Position numbers and translations under genes: made by a program. A stretch of 64,000 bases of DNA, from assembly GCF_003254565.1 (NCBI RefSeq), contig NZ_QJRI01000166.1, forward strand, positions 49,638-113,637, written 5' to 3'. Below are positions 35,483 to 43,957 of this stretch, one piece after another. The DNA comes from Flavobacterium nitrogenifigens (GTDB taxonomy: Bacteria > Bacteroidota > Bacteroidia > Flavobacteriales > Flavobacteriaceae). The first letter of the stretch is position 1, and each line of letters opens with the position of its first letter. The notes under the pieces were generated by a model. That model searched no databases. It worked only from the letters and a program-made list of their open reading frames with translations, and was not told where the DNA came from.

Positions 35483-35490
35483 TATATTTG
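35483..35490 (+). promoter_or_regulatory. Minus-7 box (TATATTTG)
   Basis: Exact TAnnTTTG, 40 bp before the ATG of the interrupted lipoprotein gene. Confidence 0.5.
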
Positions 35491-35530
35491 GTTTAAAAAT
35501 CAAAGGAAAATAATGATATGAAAATTAGAC

Positions 35531-35983
35531 ATGATAAATAAATATATTGTAATCTTAATTTTATTCGTTATTTGTTCTTGCTCAAACTTTAAAGAGCAAT
35601 AAATTATTAATAATAATGAAAAGAAGATTATTTCACTACGGGATTCAACTTTCGTAATTGATTCTATCTGCATAAGAAAATTTGAGGATACCTACTTTTC
35701 GACTGCGTTAATAAATAAGTCAAAAGGATCTTCAGAATTAGATATGAATAGTTCAGACGAAGGTTACAAAATCTATAGTAACAAATTAAGTAAGATTACA
35801 TGCAATGATGAAAATTTAGTTATTTTGGTTATAATTAGGAAAAGAGGAAACGTTACGAAGGTAACTGAAGATATTGCTTTGAATTTTGAAAAAAACGAAT
35901 TTATTCAAGTAAGCTATGCTAAATATTTCCCATGTTCTAATCCAATAGATACTTTAGAAACGTCTTTTCCTGGTTGGAAATAG
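35531..35983 (+). pseudogene. Small lipoprotein gene interrupted by an in-frame stop
   Basis: Reading from the ATG at 35531 gives MINKYIVILILFVICSCSNF, a signal peptide with a lipobox Cys, and then a TAA stop at 35600-35602 (codon 24). The same frame stays open for a further 126 codons to the stop at 35981-35983, encoding a plausible secreted domain (SLRDSTFVIDSICIRKFEDT to FPCSNPIDTLETSFPGWK). The 79-codon ORF from 35744 is only the tail of this frame and has no start signals of its own. A single substitution (for example CAA or GAA to TAA) explains the break. I do not recognise the family. A sequencing error is the main alternative. Confidence 0.65.
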
Positions 35984-36019
35984 AAATAGCTTTTTCATTT
36001 ATGATAGATAAATTGTATA

Positions 36020-38407
36020 TTAATTCGCTCTATTTCTTTCCTCTTCATTTCCAAAATTTCTTTCTTTAGATTTTACATTTTGATTCCCGAATTTATAACT
36101 CAGAGCAATTCTAAAAGCTCTAGAATCATTGTAGTTTTTCATCGTGTTTTTAATGCCGTTTGAATAATAAGAAATTAAAGGTTTTTGCGCATTCAATAAA
36201 TCCTCTCCAGTTAAAGTAATCGAAAGATTCTTTTTTAAGGCTAGAAATTTGACAGATATATCTAAAATATTCAAAGTAGAAATATTAAAAACCTGATAGC
36301 GTCCTGGCAATTGCAAACCATAATTTAAACCAAGAAAAAGAGTTTTAGATTGATTTACGGTAAAATCGTTATTGCTGTAAATATAACCGTTGTAACCATC
36401 TACAGAAGCAATTAAATTGGTTCTAGATTTTACATTTTGATAATTTAGATTAAATCCCATAAAGCTGTTCCACCAAGCATATTTATTGAAATTGTAGTAT
36501 GTTGAAAGACCTATTTGGTAAGTGTCAGCATAGTTGATTGGCGTACTTTTCGTAATATTCGTTTCAGGATCAATAATGGCTAATTGTTGCCCGAAATTTG
36601 AAACCTGAGAAAAATAGATTGTATTTACCCATTTTTGATTTCTGATATAAGAAAACTCAAAATTGTCTATAATTGAAGGTTTCAAAAACGGATTTCCTTC
36701 AGAATAATAAAATGGACTGGTTCTAATGACAAACGGATTCAAATAATCAAAATCGGGTCTGCGGATTCTTCGGCTGTAGTTTAGCGAATAGGTATTATTG
36801 TCATTTGCATTGTAAGTCAAATAAGCTGTTGGAAACAATTTAATATAATTGTTTTTATTAGTTTGATTCAGATTTTCAGAATAACCTTCAGTTTGTGTGG
36901 CTTCGGCTCTTAAGCCAATTTGCGTTTCCCATTTCTCGTTCAATTTTTTGTTTGCAGAAAAATAGATTGCTTCATTGTATTCTTTGTAATTGAAAATATT
37001 TGAAGACTCAGTGTTCAAGATTGGAGTTCCAGTTTCGTTATCAAAAACGGTCAGATTGTTTTTGGTATTGGTGTAAAATCCTTTTCCGCCAAAGCTGATA
37101 TTCGCCCAAGAATAAGGAATAGAAACATCAATTTTTGCTGAATAATTTTTCAATTGGTTTAAGTTAGAATTGATTGCTGCGAAATTAGTTTCTGGAATAT
37201 TCTCTTTTTCATTATCCATTTCATTGCCCGAAAACACACGAGAATCGTCTTTTTGATAGTTGAAATAATCTAAATCTACAGTAATGTTTTTGCCTTCATT
37301 ATTTAATGTAAAAACATTATTCCAATTTATAGAATTCATTTGAGGGCTGTTCTGTGCATTTACATGAGACAAAATATAAGAATTAATTTCGCCAGAAGTA
37401 TTATAACGAGTAGTCAACGGATTATTTGCTGAAGTTCTGTCATTAAAGCTCCCTAAATATTTTATTCCAGAAGTCCATTTCTCCGTTAATTTATAGTCGG
37501 CACCAAAACCAATGCTCAATAAATTTGTTTTTGACTTAGTTGCAATATCTTGTTTCCAAAGTTCATTTGGATAATAAATTCTAGCATCAGAAGTGGTACG
37601 AAACTGATCTATTCCTTTATTAATAGAAGCTTGAAGTGATAATTTATTGTAATTGTAGATAAATAATCCGTTTATGTTTCCGCTTGCATAACTTCTTTGC
37701 ACATACGTAGTTCCGAGATTTGCATTCCAAGAATTCGCCTTAGCTGTTTTCAATTTAATGTTAATTAAACCGCTGTTTCCTTCCGCTTCGTATTTTGCTG
37801 GAGGCGTTGTAATTACTTCGATGCTTTTTATGTTATCAGCAGGAATTGATCTAAGAAATGCAACGAGATCTTCCTGAGTCATTTTGTTCAAACGATCATC
37901 AATCATAACCAAAACTTCTCCTTTTCCAACAATAGAGATTGTTTCGTTTTGAACTCTAACCGTTGGTGTAGATTTTAAAGCATCCAAAGCAGTTCCGCCA
38001 GTTGCAACAACAGAATTTTCGACATTAAAAACCAGTCGATCGACTTTTTGCTCTACCAGTTTTTTTCTTGAATTAATGGTTACGCCGTCTAATTGCAGGA
38101 ATTCTTTCACCTCAATTATTCCTAAATCAAGATCTTGATGTACGATTATTTCTTTGGCACAGAATTCAGTTCCAAATTGTTCTATAATTAACTTATAGTT
38201 CCCTTTTTCAGGATTTAAAGTAAAATTACCTAAACTATCAGTTGAAGCTTGTTGATATAATGTTTTGTCGGTTTTTAATAAAGTTGCTGTTGCAAATTCT
38301 AGCGGTGTTTTATTCTGATTGATGATTTTTCCTTTTATTGAGAATTGTTGTCCGAATATGTTGATTTGAAATAGAAATAGGATAGATACTAAAATGATTC
38401 TGTTCAT
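36020..38407 (-). CDS. Outer-membrane beta-barrel protein with CarboxypepD_reg and plug-like domains (OMP_b-brl_3 type)
   Basis: A 795-residue outer-membrane protein: signal peptide (near NIFGQQ), CarboxypepD_reg-like domain (about 22-100, FSIKGKIINQNKTPLEFATA), a plug-like region (about 115-215, with TGGTALDALKSTPTVRVQNE and AEGNSGLINIKLK), then a barrel to the C-terminus. No classical TonB box is seen. It belongs to the outer_membrane_beta-barrel family whose substrates are largely unknown. It is divergent from the LytS/LytTR pair, which may control it. Confidence 0.8.
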   Translation of the reverse strand: MNRIILVSILFLFQINIFGQQFSIKGKIINQNKTPLEFATATLLKTDKTLYQQASTDSLGNFTLNPEKGNYKLIIEQFGTEFCAKEIIVHQDLDLGIIEVKEFLQLDGVTINSRKKLVEQKVDRLVFNVENSVVATGGTALDALKSTPTVRVQNETISIVGKGEVLVMIDDRLNKMTQEDLVAFLRSIPADNIKSIEVITTPPAKYEAEGNSGLINIKLKTAKANSWNANLGTTYVQRSYASGNINGLFIYNYNKLSLQASINKGIDQFRTTSDARIYYPNELWKQDIATKSKTNLLSIGFGADYKLTEKWTSGIKYLGSFNDRTSANNPLTTRYNTSGEINSYILSHVNAQNSPQMNSINWNNVFTLNNEGKNITVDLDYFNYQKDDSRVFSGNEMDNEKENIPETNFAAINSNLNQLKNYSAKIDVSIPYSWANISFGGKGFYTNTKNNLTVFDNETGTPILNTESSNIFNYKEYNEAIYFSANKKLNEKWETQIGLRAEATQTEGYSENLNQTNKNNYIKLFPTAYLTYNANDNNTYSLNYSRRIRRPDFDYLNPFVIRTSPFYYSEGNPFLKPSIIDNFEFSYIRNQKWVNTIYFSQVSNFGQQLAIIDPETNITKSTPINYADTYQIGLSTYYNFNKYAWWNSFMGFNLNYQNVKSRTNLIASVDGYNGYIYSNNDFTVNQSKTLFLGLNYGLQLPGRYQVFNISTLNILDISVKFLALKKNLSITLTGEDLLNAQKPLISYYSNGIKNTMKNYNDSRAFRIALSYKFGNQNVKSKERNFGNEEERNRAN

Positions 38408-38523
38408 GGTTTTGATTTTAATTACAGGACAAAACTGTTAGAATTAAAACCCAAAAGCCACTTTTATCGACAAACCCCTTCGATTAATCTGCAAACCCGT
38501 TAAAATGCTTTTTACTGAATGTA

Positions 38524-38531
38524 TATCTTTG
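38524..38531 (+). promoter_or_regulatory. Minus-7 box (TATCTTTG) of the LytS/LytTR operon
   Basis: Exact TAnnTTTG, 17 bp before the ATG at 38549. It overlaps the first codons of the longer ORF (ATG at 38519), which argues that 38549 is the true start. Confidence 0.6.
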
Positions 38532-38548
38532 TTTTAAAAATATATCGA

Positions 38549-39571
38549 ATGTATAAAGGAACTATAACCAAAAGGCTCGAATGTCTAATTCATATTATTT
38601 ATTGGCTTTTAATTTCATATTTCACTTTCGTGAAAAATCCGATTGGAGCACGATTTTCTGTACCCGATCTATTTCTTTGTACTTATTTTATTGTTTTCAT
38701 TATTACATTTTATTTCCATTATTTGATCGTAATGAAAGCCGTTTTCAAAGCTTTTAACTGGAAAAGACTTTTTGTTGGAGCTTTTGTTTCGTATCTCGTT
38801 TTTACTTTTCTAAGATTCTTTTTTGAGCAAATTATTACCAAATTTCTGTTTGATAGAGTAAATTATACCAACGTTAATTTTTTCAGTTATATGCTCGATA
38901 ATTTGCATTATAGCAGTATGTCTATTATTTTGAGTTCTTTTCTTTGGTTTGTGATTTATTCGATTCGCCTTTTGGAATACAACAAGCTTATTCTAGAAGA
39001 AAATAAGAATACCGAAATCAAATTTTTGAAAGCGCAGATTAATCCACATTTTGTATTTAATACTTTAAATAATATTTACTCAATGGTTTATTTTCAATCA
39101 GATAAGTCATTGATTGCAATTGATAAATTGAGTCAGATTATGCGTTTTACGACTTACGAATCGCAGAAAGAAAAGATCAAACTTTCAGATGAAGTTGATT
39201 ATATAAAAGCGTATATTGAACTCGAGCAATTGCGTCATCAAGACAATGTTCGAATTGATTTTAATGTGGAAATTGAAAATCAGTTCGAAGAAATTCCGCC
39301 ATACATTTTGTCTCCTTTGGTAGAAAATGCTTTAAAACATGGAGAAGTTTCAGACTCAGAACCAATAGAAATTCAGCTAAAAGTTTCTTCTGAAAAATTG
39401 ATTTTTAAAGTGAAGAATAAAATCGGAACGCAGAAAAAAGATAGTTTGGGCGGAATTGGTTTAGATAATTTGCAAAAGCGTTTACAGATTCATTATCCCG
39501 AAAAACACCAAATTAAAATTACTAAAGAAGAAAACCATTTTACAGCCGAACTTGAAATAGATTTAAAATGA
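38549..39571 (+). CDS. LytS/YehU-type sensor histidine kinase
   Basis: A 340-residue inner-membrane kinase with four hydrophobic segments in the first 140 residues, then the His_kinase domain with the phospho-acceptor motif FLKAQINPHFVFNTLNNIYS and an HATPase_c region (YILSPLVENALKHGE as N box; GGIGLDNLQKRL as G box). No periplasmic sensor of any size is present, so the signal is probably sensed in the membrane. It overlaps the response regulator by 4 bp (ATGA). The start is discussed at the promoter entry. Confidence 0.87.
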   Translation: MYKGTITKRLECLIHIIYWLLISYFTFVKNPIGARFSVPDLFLCTYFIVFIITFYFHYLIVMKAVFKAFNWKRLFVGAFVSYLVFTFLRFFFEQIITKFLFDRVNYTNVNFFSYMLDNLHYSSMSIILSSFLWFVIYSIRLLEYNKLILEENKNTEIKFLKAQINPHFVFNTLNNIYSMVYFQSDKSLIAIDKLSQIMRFTTYESQKEKIKLSDEVDYIKAYIELEQLRHQDNVRIDFNVEIENQFEEIPPYILSPLVENALKHGEVSDSEPIEIQLKVSSEKLIFKVKNKIGTQKKDSLGGIGLDNLQKRLQIHYPEKHQIKITKEENHFTAELEIDLK

Positions 39572-40266
39572 ATAAAAAAATAAACTGCATTATTCTGGAT
39601 GACGAACCTTTTGCCGTAAAACTAATTGCCGATTATGCTTCTAAAATTTCGAGATTGAATGTTTTATATGCTGATAGTGATGTTTTTAAAGCAATTGAAG
39701 TTTTAAATTCAGAATCGGTCGATTTGATTTTTATTGATATTCAAATGCCGCAATTAACAGGAATTGAATTGATGCAGATGTTCAATCAGAAATATAATTT
39801 TATCATTACTTCGGCTTATCCGCAGTATGCTTTGGAAGCTTTTCAGTTTCATGTGATTGATTATTTGTTGAAACCCATTACGTTTAATCGATTCTATCAA
39901 AGTGTCGAGAAATTTATTCGTTGGCAAGAAACTTTTCAAGTTCCAGAAAAAACAGGAGATGATTATCTATTCGTAAAAGCGGACCGTAAGCATTATAAAA
40001 TTGCTCTAAATGATATTTTATATATTGAAGGATTACGAGATTATATTCGCATTCATACCAATGATGAAAAAATTATGGCTTTAGAAAATATGAAAGATAT
40101 TCTGGAGAAACTTCCATCAAATCAATTTATTAGAATTCATCGTTCGTATATTATTCCAAAAGATAAAATTAAAGTAATTGATGGAAATCAGATTGTAATG
40201 AAAAGCGGAAATGCTTTGCCAATAGGGGAAACGTATAGGAAATTGGTTAGTGAGTGGTTGGTTTAA
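39568..40266 (+). CDS. LytTR-type response regulator
   Basis: A 232-residue protein: receiver domain (1 to about 120) with the acidic pair LDDEP, phospho-acceptor Asp57 in FIDIQMP and Lys in LLKPI; C-terminal LytTR DNA-binding domain (about 133-230, with RDYIRIHT and FIRIHRSYIIP). Cognate partner of the overlapping kinase. Targets are unknown; the divergent outer-membrane barrel gene and the following lipoprotein are candidates by position. Confidence 0.9.
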   Translation: MNKKINCIILDDEPFAVKLIADYASKISRLNVLYADSDVFKAIEVLNSESVDLIFIDIQMPQLTGIELMQMFNQKYNFIITSAYPQYALEAFQFHVIDYLLKPITFNRFYQSVEKFIRWQETFQVPEKTGDDYLFVKADRKHYKIALNDILYIEGLRDYIRIHTNDEKIMALENMKDILEKLPSNQFIRIHRSYIIPKDKIKVIDGNQIVMKSGNALPIGETYRKLVSEWLV

Positions 40267-40293
40267 ATATAGTAATGCTTAGATAGATTAATT

Positions 40294-40704
40294 ATGAAAT
40301 GGCATATTATTATTTTAATTTTCTTGCTATTTTCTTGTGATAAGAAGAACAGCAATAATAAAGTTGTAATTTCAGACGATAATTCAGCTAGTTATTTTCG
40401 AAGAAAACTCGAGAATAAAAAACTTATGGATAGTTTGGATTATCTTGTTATGAGTAAGGGAGATACTTTGGCTTACAATGAATTAAAAGCTATCCATTAT
40501 ATTGGAGAACACAAATTTACAGGTTTCTTGTATTACGCCTTAATAATGTCAAACAAGTATAATTATAAAGTGGCTTCTTTTGATGTTTATGATATTTTAA
40601 CTACTAATGAGAAATATTTAGATAAAGAAACAAGAAGAATGGCAGATGAATATTTGCTAAAAAGTAAACAGCATAATTTAAATCCAACTATAACGAAGCG
40701 CTGA
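40294..40704 (+). CDS. Small lipoprotein of unknown function
   Basis: A 136-residue lipoprotein: MKWHIIILIFLLFSCDKK has a short signal peptide and lipobox Cys15. The rest is charged and helical (EYLLKSKQHN near the end), with no recognised domain. It starts 27 bp after the response regulator and is probably part of the same transcript. Confidence 0.7.
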   Translation: MKWHIIILIFLLFSCDKKNSNNKVVISDDNSASYFRRKLENKKLMDSLDYLVMSKGDTLAYNELKAIHYIGEHKFTGFLYYALIMSNKYNYKVASFDVYDILTTNEKYLDKETRRMADEYLLKSKQHNLNPTITKR

Positions 40705-40895
40705 TCTCCCAATTTAATTCGTGAACATAAATTTAAGTACGGGCGTAACACTCAAACAAGGATATCTAAATCTGATATAATATCCGCGACTATCTTTTTA
40801 TTTCTAGCATGACACTTGTAATTTGTTGTTTATAAATGTTTTAAGTATAATGTATTCTTTTTTTGATTAAATTTATCTAAAAAAGAGAATGTAAT

Positions 40896-42572
40896 ATGGT
40901 TACAGCTATACTTAGAGAACATCCTGAACTGGCACTTTTTTTATGCTTGTCTCTTGGATTCTTAATCGGGCGCATTAAAATTGGGACATTTAAAATTGGG
41001 GTAGTATTAGGGACTTTATTTGCTGGAGTGCTAATTGGCCAATTGGATATTAAAATTCCTGGTATTGTAAAAACTATTTTTTTTGATTTTTTTCTGTTTT
41101 CTACAGGATATAAAGTTGGCCCCCAGTTTTTTCAAGGTTTTAAAAAGAATGCCTTTCCGCAATTACTGCTTACTTTGGTGATTTGCTTATCATGCCTTTT
41201 AGTAGCATATTCGGTCTCTACTTTTTTAGGTTATGACATAGGAACGGCGGCAGGATTGTTAGCCGGTGCGTTTTCTGAATCAACTGTGATTGGTACCGCT
41301 TCAGATGCTATCAGCCACTTAAATCTTGCTGATGCAGAAAAAACCAGATTAATCAATAATATTCCCGTAGCCTATTCTGTAACATATCTCGTAGGAGCAG
41401 CATCTTTTGTTTTTTTTCTGACTGGAATTGCTCCAAAATTGCTTGGCATTGATTTAGTTGAAGAAAGTAATAAACTGGCAGAAACCATTTCGGGTGAAAC
41501 TGAATATGGACCAGGAATGAAAAGTGCCTATCAGAGATGGATTATTCGGGCGTATAGAATAACCAATGAGAAATGGATTGGGATCAGCATAAGCGAGTTT
41601 GAGAGATTAATTTCCAACAAGAATATTGTTATCCAAAGGATACGCCATAAGCATCAATTGTTAGACCCAAAACCTGATACTATTATCTATAAAGATGATG
41701 TTCTAGTTATTATGGGACAGCATGGAATCATTTTAGACAGTCTCTTTTCTATTGGACCCGAAATCTTAGATGAAGAATTGTTAAATTTCCCCTTAGCACA
41801 TTTAGATGTTACAATCACTAATAAAGCAATTGAAGGAATAACAGTAAAATCACTTCGAAAAAGCAGTTTTTACCATGGACTAATGCTAAACAAAATAACG
41901 AGAGAGAATCACGAGATACCGCTAGAGTCGAGAACGGTTTTAAATAGGGGTGATATTTTGAATCTTTCAGGCCGACCTGCGAAATTGGAAGAAGCAGCAA
42001 AAGAGATAGGTTACTTGGATCGTTTAACTCCGGAGACAGATATCATTTTTGTCGGTTTAGGTATTGTTCTTGGCGGACTTTTAGGTTTGCTTTCGGTAAC
42101 TTTATTTGGAGTTTCAGTAACATTAACAACAAGCGGGGGCGCGTTGGTAATGGGACTAATCTTTGGGTGGTTGCATTCTAGAACTCCAGTTTTTGGAAGA
42201 ATTCCAGAACCCGCCTTGTGGATATTTGACAATGTAGGTCTTGCAGCTTTTATCGGACTTGTCGGTCTAGCTGCTGGCCCAAGTTTTATCTCAGGTCTTA
42301 AAGAAACCGGTTTTGGTATTTTGCTTGCTGGTGTAGCTGTTGCCTTAATTCCTCATATCATCGGAATGTATTTTGGAAGATATATATTAAAAATAAACCC
42401 CCTAATATTACTTGGCGCGCAAACAGGTGCAGGTACCTCAACAATCGGATTAAAAGCTGTTCAAGATGCATCAGGGAGCAAGTTTCCTGTTTTAGGCTAC
42501 ACTATTCCGTACGCATTGGCTAATATATTATTGACTGCTTTTGGGCCAATTCTTGTAGGTATGATGTCTTAA
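40896..42572 (+). CDS. AspT/YidE-type transporter (aspartate:alanine exchanger family)
   Basis: A 558-residue inner-membrane transporter: an N-terminal Asp-Al_Ex membrane half (about 1-185), a cytoplasmic region with two RCK_C/TrkA_C-like domains (about 205-375; AYRITNEKWIGISISEFERL and LTNKAIEGITVKSLRKSSF-like second copy), then a C-terminal membrane half (about 380-558, VGLAAFIGLVGLAAGPSF and GAQTGAGTSTIGLKAV). The order is characteristic of the family, whose best-studied member exchanges aspartate for alanine. The substrate here is unproven. Monocistronic with its own terminator. Confidence 0.85.
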   Translation: MVTAILREHPELALFLCLSLGFLIGRIKIGTFKIGVVLGTLFAGVLIGQLDIKIPGIVKTIFFDFFLFSTGYKVGPQFFQGFKKNAFPQLLLTLVICLSCLLVAYSVSTFLGYDIGTAAGLLAGAFSESTVIGTASDAISHLNLADAEKTRLINNIPVAYSVTYLVGAASFVFFLTGIAPKLLGIDLVEESNKLAETISGETEYGPGMKSAYQRWIIRAYRITNEKWIGISISEFERLISNKNIVIQRIRHKHQLLDPKPDTIIYKDDVLVIMGQHGIILDSLFSIGPEILDEELLNFPLAHLDVTITNKAIEGITVKSLRKSSFYHGLMLNKITRENHEIPLESRTVLNRGDILNLSGRPAKLEEAAKEIGYLDRLTPETDIIFVGLGIVLGGLLGLLSVTLFGVSVTLTTSGGALVMGLIFGWLHSRTPVFGRIPEPALWIFDNVGLAAFIGLVGLAAGPSFISGLKETGFGILLAGVAVALIPHIIGMYFGRYILKINPLILLGAQTGAGTSTIGLKAVQDASGSKFPVLGYTIPYALANILLTAFGPILVGMMS

Positions 42573-42590
42573 TTAATAAGCTGTAAAGTT

Positions 42591-42630
42591 AAAACGCAAT
42601 CTCAAAAAAATCGAGATTGCGTTTGCATTA
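42591..42630. terminator. Terminator between convergent genes
   Basis: Perfect 12-bp stem (aaacgcaatctc / gagattgcgttt) with a 9-nt A-rich loop. The T-tract on the right is weak (tttgcatt), so efficiency is uncertain. Confidence 0.65.
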
Positions 42631-42652
42631 AAAATCAGTTAGTTTGAGTTAA

Positions 42653-43099
42653 TTAAATTCCGCCATAACGCAACGTTGATCCCAAAATTAGCATTGTAAC
42701 ACCAATTGAAGTAACCGTTAATATAATGACAGCCATTTTATTGATATTATTAGGTTTAAGATTTGGAATAATAAAAAATTGTGCACAAACTGCACAAAAG
42801 AATGTACAGAAAAGTAAAATCAGTTTTATGGAAACTACTTTTTCAAATCCGCTCGAAAAATGAAACCAGGTTTCTGCTGTTACGCCAAAATCATAAGCCA
42901 TCCAGATTCCGGTTATAATGAGTAAAGCGAGAGAAGACATGCCAAGTTTTTCATACTTCTTTTCAAAGTTTAGAATGATCTGCGGATCTTTTTTCTTCAA
43001 CGCTGTCGGAAGGTAACAAATAGCTAAAAGCAAATGACCCCCAACCCAGATTGTGGCTGCCAAAAGATGAAGTATTAGTACAAAATGATGCAAAGTCAT
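42653..43099 (-). CDS. CopD-like four-helix membrane protein
   Basis: A 148-residue inner-membrane protein with four hydrophobic helices, the first two carrying HLLAATIWVGGHLLLA and LALLIITGIWMA. The histidine-bearing helices resemble the copper resistance D (CopD)/DUF family that may bind haem or copper. The ATG at 43099 is preferred; the longer frame needs a TTG. It is the last gene of the anaerobic operon, 20 bp after nrdG, close to a copper and denitrification region. Its role is not established. Confidence 0.68.
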   Translation of the reverse strand: MTLHHFVLILHLLAATIWVGGHLLLAICYLPTALKKKDPQIILNFEKKYEKLGMSSLALLIITGIWMAYDFGVTAETWFHFSSGFEKVVSIKLILLFCTFFCAVCAQFFIIPNLKPNNINKMAVIILTVTSIGVTMLILGSTLRYGGI

Positions 43100-43119
43100 A
43101 ACGTGTTCATTTTGAGTTA

Positions 43120-43848
43120 TCAATCTCTAAAAATAACTTTTATTTTTGGAGTAGAGAAGTTTTTAAGTTGTATTTCTTTGTTCGAATTGTCTAGTTTTGA
43201 AAGTGTTGGCACATTATTCATAAAGTGTTGCACATAATAATTTCCTTCAAAATGCTTAGATTCAAGATATTTTATCATACTCACAAATTCATTCTCTGTA
43301 ATTAAAGAAGAATGAAAAGTAGTGCGAACTTCAAACGGAATATTAGATTGAATTAAAAGAGAAAGGCTTTCTTCAAATTCAGAAAATAAGCCTGATTGCG
43401 TTAGTTTTGTAAAGGTATGAGGAAGACTTTTATAATCTAACGCGACATAATCAATTAATTGATCATGAATCAGGCTATTCAATATTTTAGGGTTGGAACC
43501 GTTGGTATCTATTTTAACCGCAAATCCCATTGTTTTGATTTCTTTTATAAAATCAATTATTTTTTTGTGTAGAGTACATTCGCCACCGCTTAATACTACC
43601 CCATCTAATAATCCTTTTCGGGTTCTAAGGAACGAAAGAACAGAATCAAAATCTATTTTTCCTTTTCCTAAAACAATATCAGGATTGTAGCAGTATAAAC
43701 ACCGCATGTTACAGCCTGCAAACCACACAATGCAGGCCGTTTTATGCGGATAATCTAATAAAGTAAAAGGCGTGAGGCTAAATATTCCTTTAATAGATAA
43801 TGGTTTCTTCGAAATGTGTACGCTGTTGGTGTTCACCTTTTTTTCCAA
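43120..43848 (-). CDS. nrdG: Anaerobic ribonucleotide reductase activating enzyme (radical SAM)
   Basis: A radical-SAM protein of up to 242 residues with the 4Fe-4S motif CNMRCLYC (CxxxCxxC) preceded by FTLLDYPHKTACIVWFAG and followed by a GGE motif (LSGGECTLH). It cleaves S-adenosylmethionine to place a glycyl radical on NrdD. No ATG is available before the cluster: the frame must begin at TTG (43848) or GTG (43836), both inside the end of the glycyl-radical ORF, so the genes overlap by 47-59 bp and are probably translationally coupled. Position next to nrdD confirms the role. Confidence 0.85.
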   Translation of the reverse strand: MEKKVNTNSVHISKKPLSIKGIFSLTPFTLLDYPHKTACIVWFAGCNMRCLYCYNPDIVLGKGKIDFDSVLSFLRTRKGLLDGVVLSGGECTLHKKIIDFIKEIKTMGFAVKIDTNGSNPKILNSLIHDQLIDYVALDYKSLPHTFTKLTQSGLFSEFEESLSLLIQSNIPFEVRTTFHSSLITENEFVSMIKYLESKHFEGNYYVQHFMNNVPTLSKLDNSNKEIQLKNFSTPKIKVIFRD

Positions 43849-43957
43849 TATTAAAACTTTCTACAGGTCTGTGATATCCCATTACACGTGTGTAAACCAA
43901 ACATTTGCTTCTTTGGGATTTGTTCTCTTCTAGAATTTTATGCGTTTTCGTTTTCAT
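43790..43957 (-). CDS. Separate glycyl-radical domain of class III ribonucleotide reductase
   Basis: A 55-codon ORF starting MKTKTHKILEENKSQRSKC and containing CLVYTRVMGYHRPVESFN, then GKKGEHQQRTHF. This is the normal C-terminal end of NrdD: R-V-x-G-Y with the radical glycine, RPV, and the N-x-GK-x2-E-x3-R block. The main nrdD ORF stops without it at 43938, so the domain is encoded in a different frame that overlaps nrdD by 20 bp (ATG at 43957). The downstream end overlaps nrdG. Either the enzyme is naturally in two pieces, or a frameshift (programmed or mutational) joins them. Confidence 0.75.
   Translation of the reverse strand: MKTKTHKILEENKSQRSKCLVYTRVMGYHRPVESFNIGKKGEHQQRTHFEETIIY

Noticed and set aside
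35744..35983. Separate 79-residue gene
   Set aside because: It is the in-frame tail of a longer interrupted lipoprotein frame starting at 35531; no start signals of its own.
43836..43850. Programmed minus-1 frameshift at the A7 run joining the radical ORF to nrdG
   Set aside because: nrdG is in the plus-1 frame relative to the radical ORF, so a minus-1 slip would not reach it, and the conserved GKKGEHQQR block continues in the original frame past the run.
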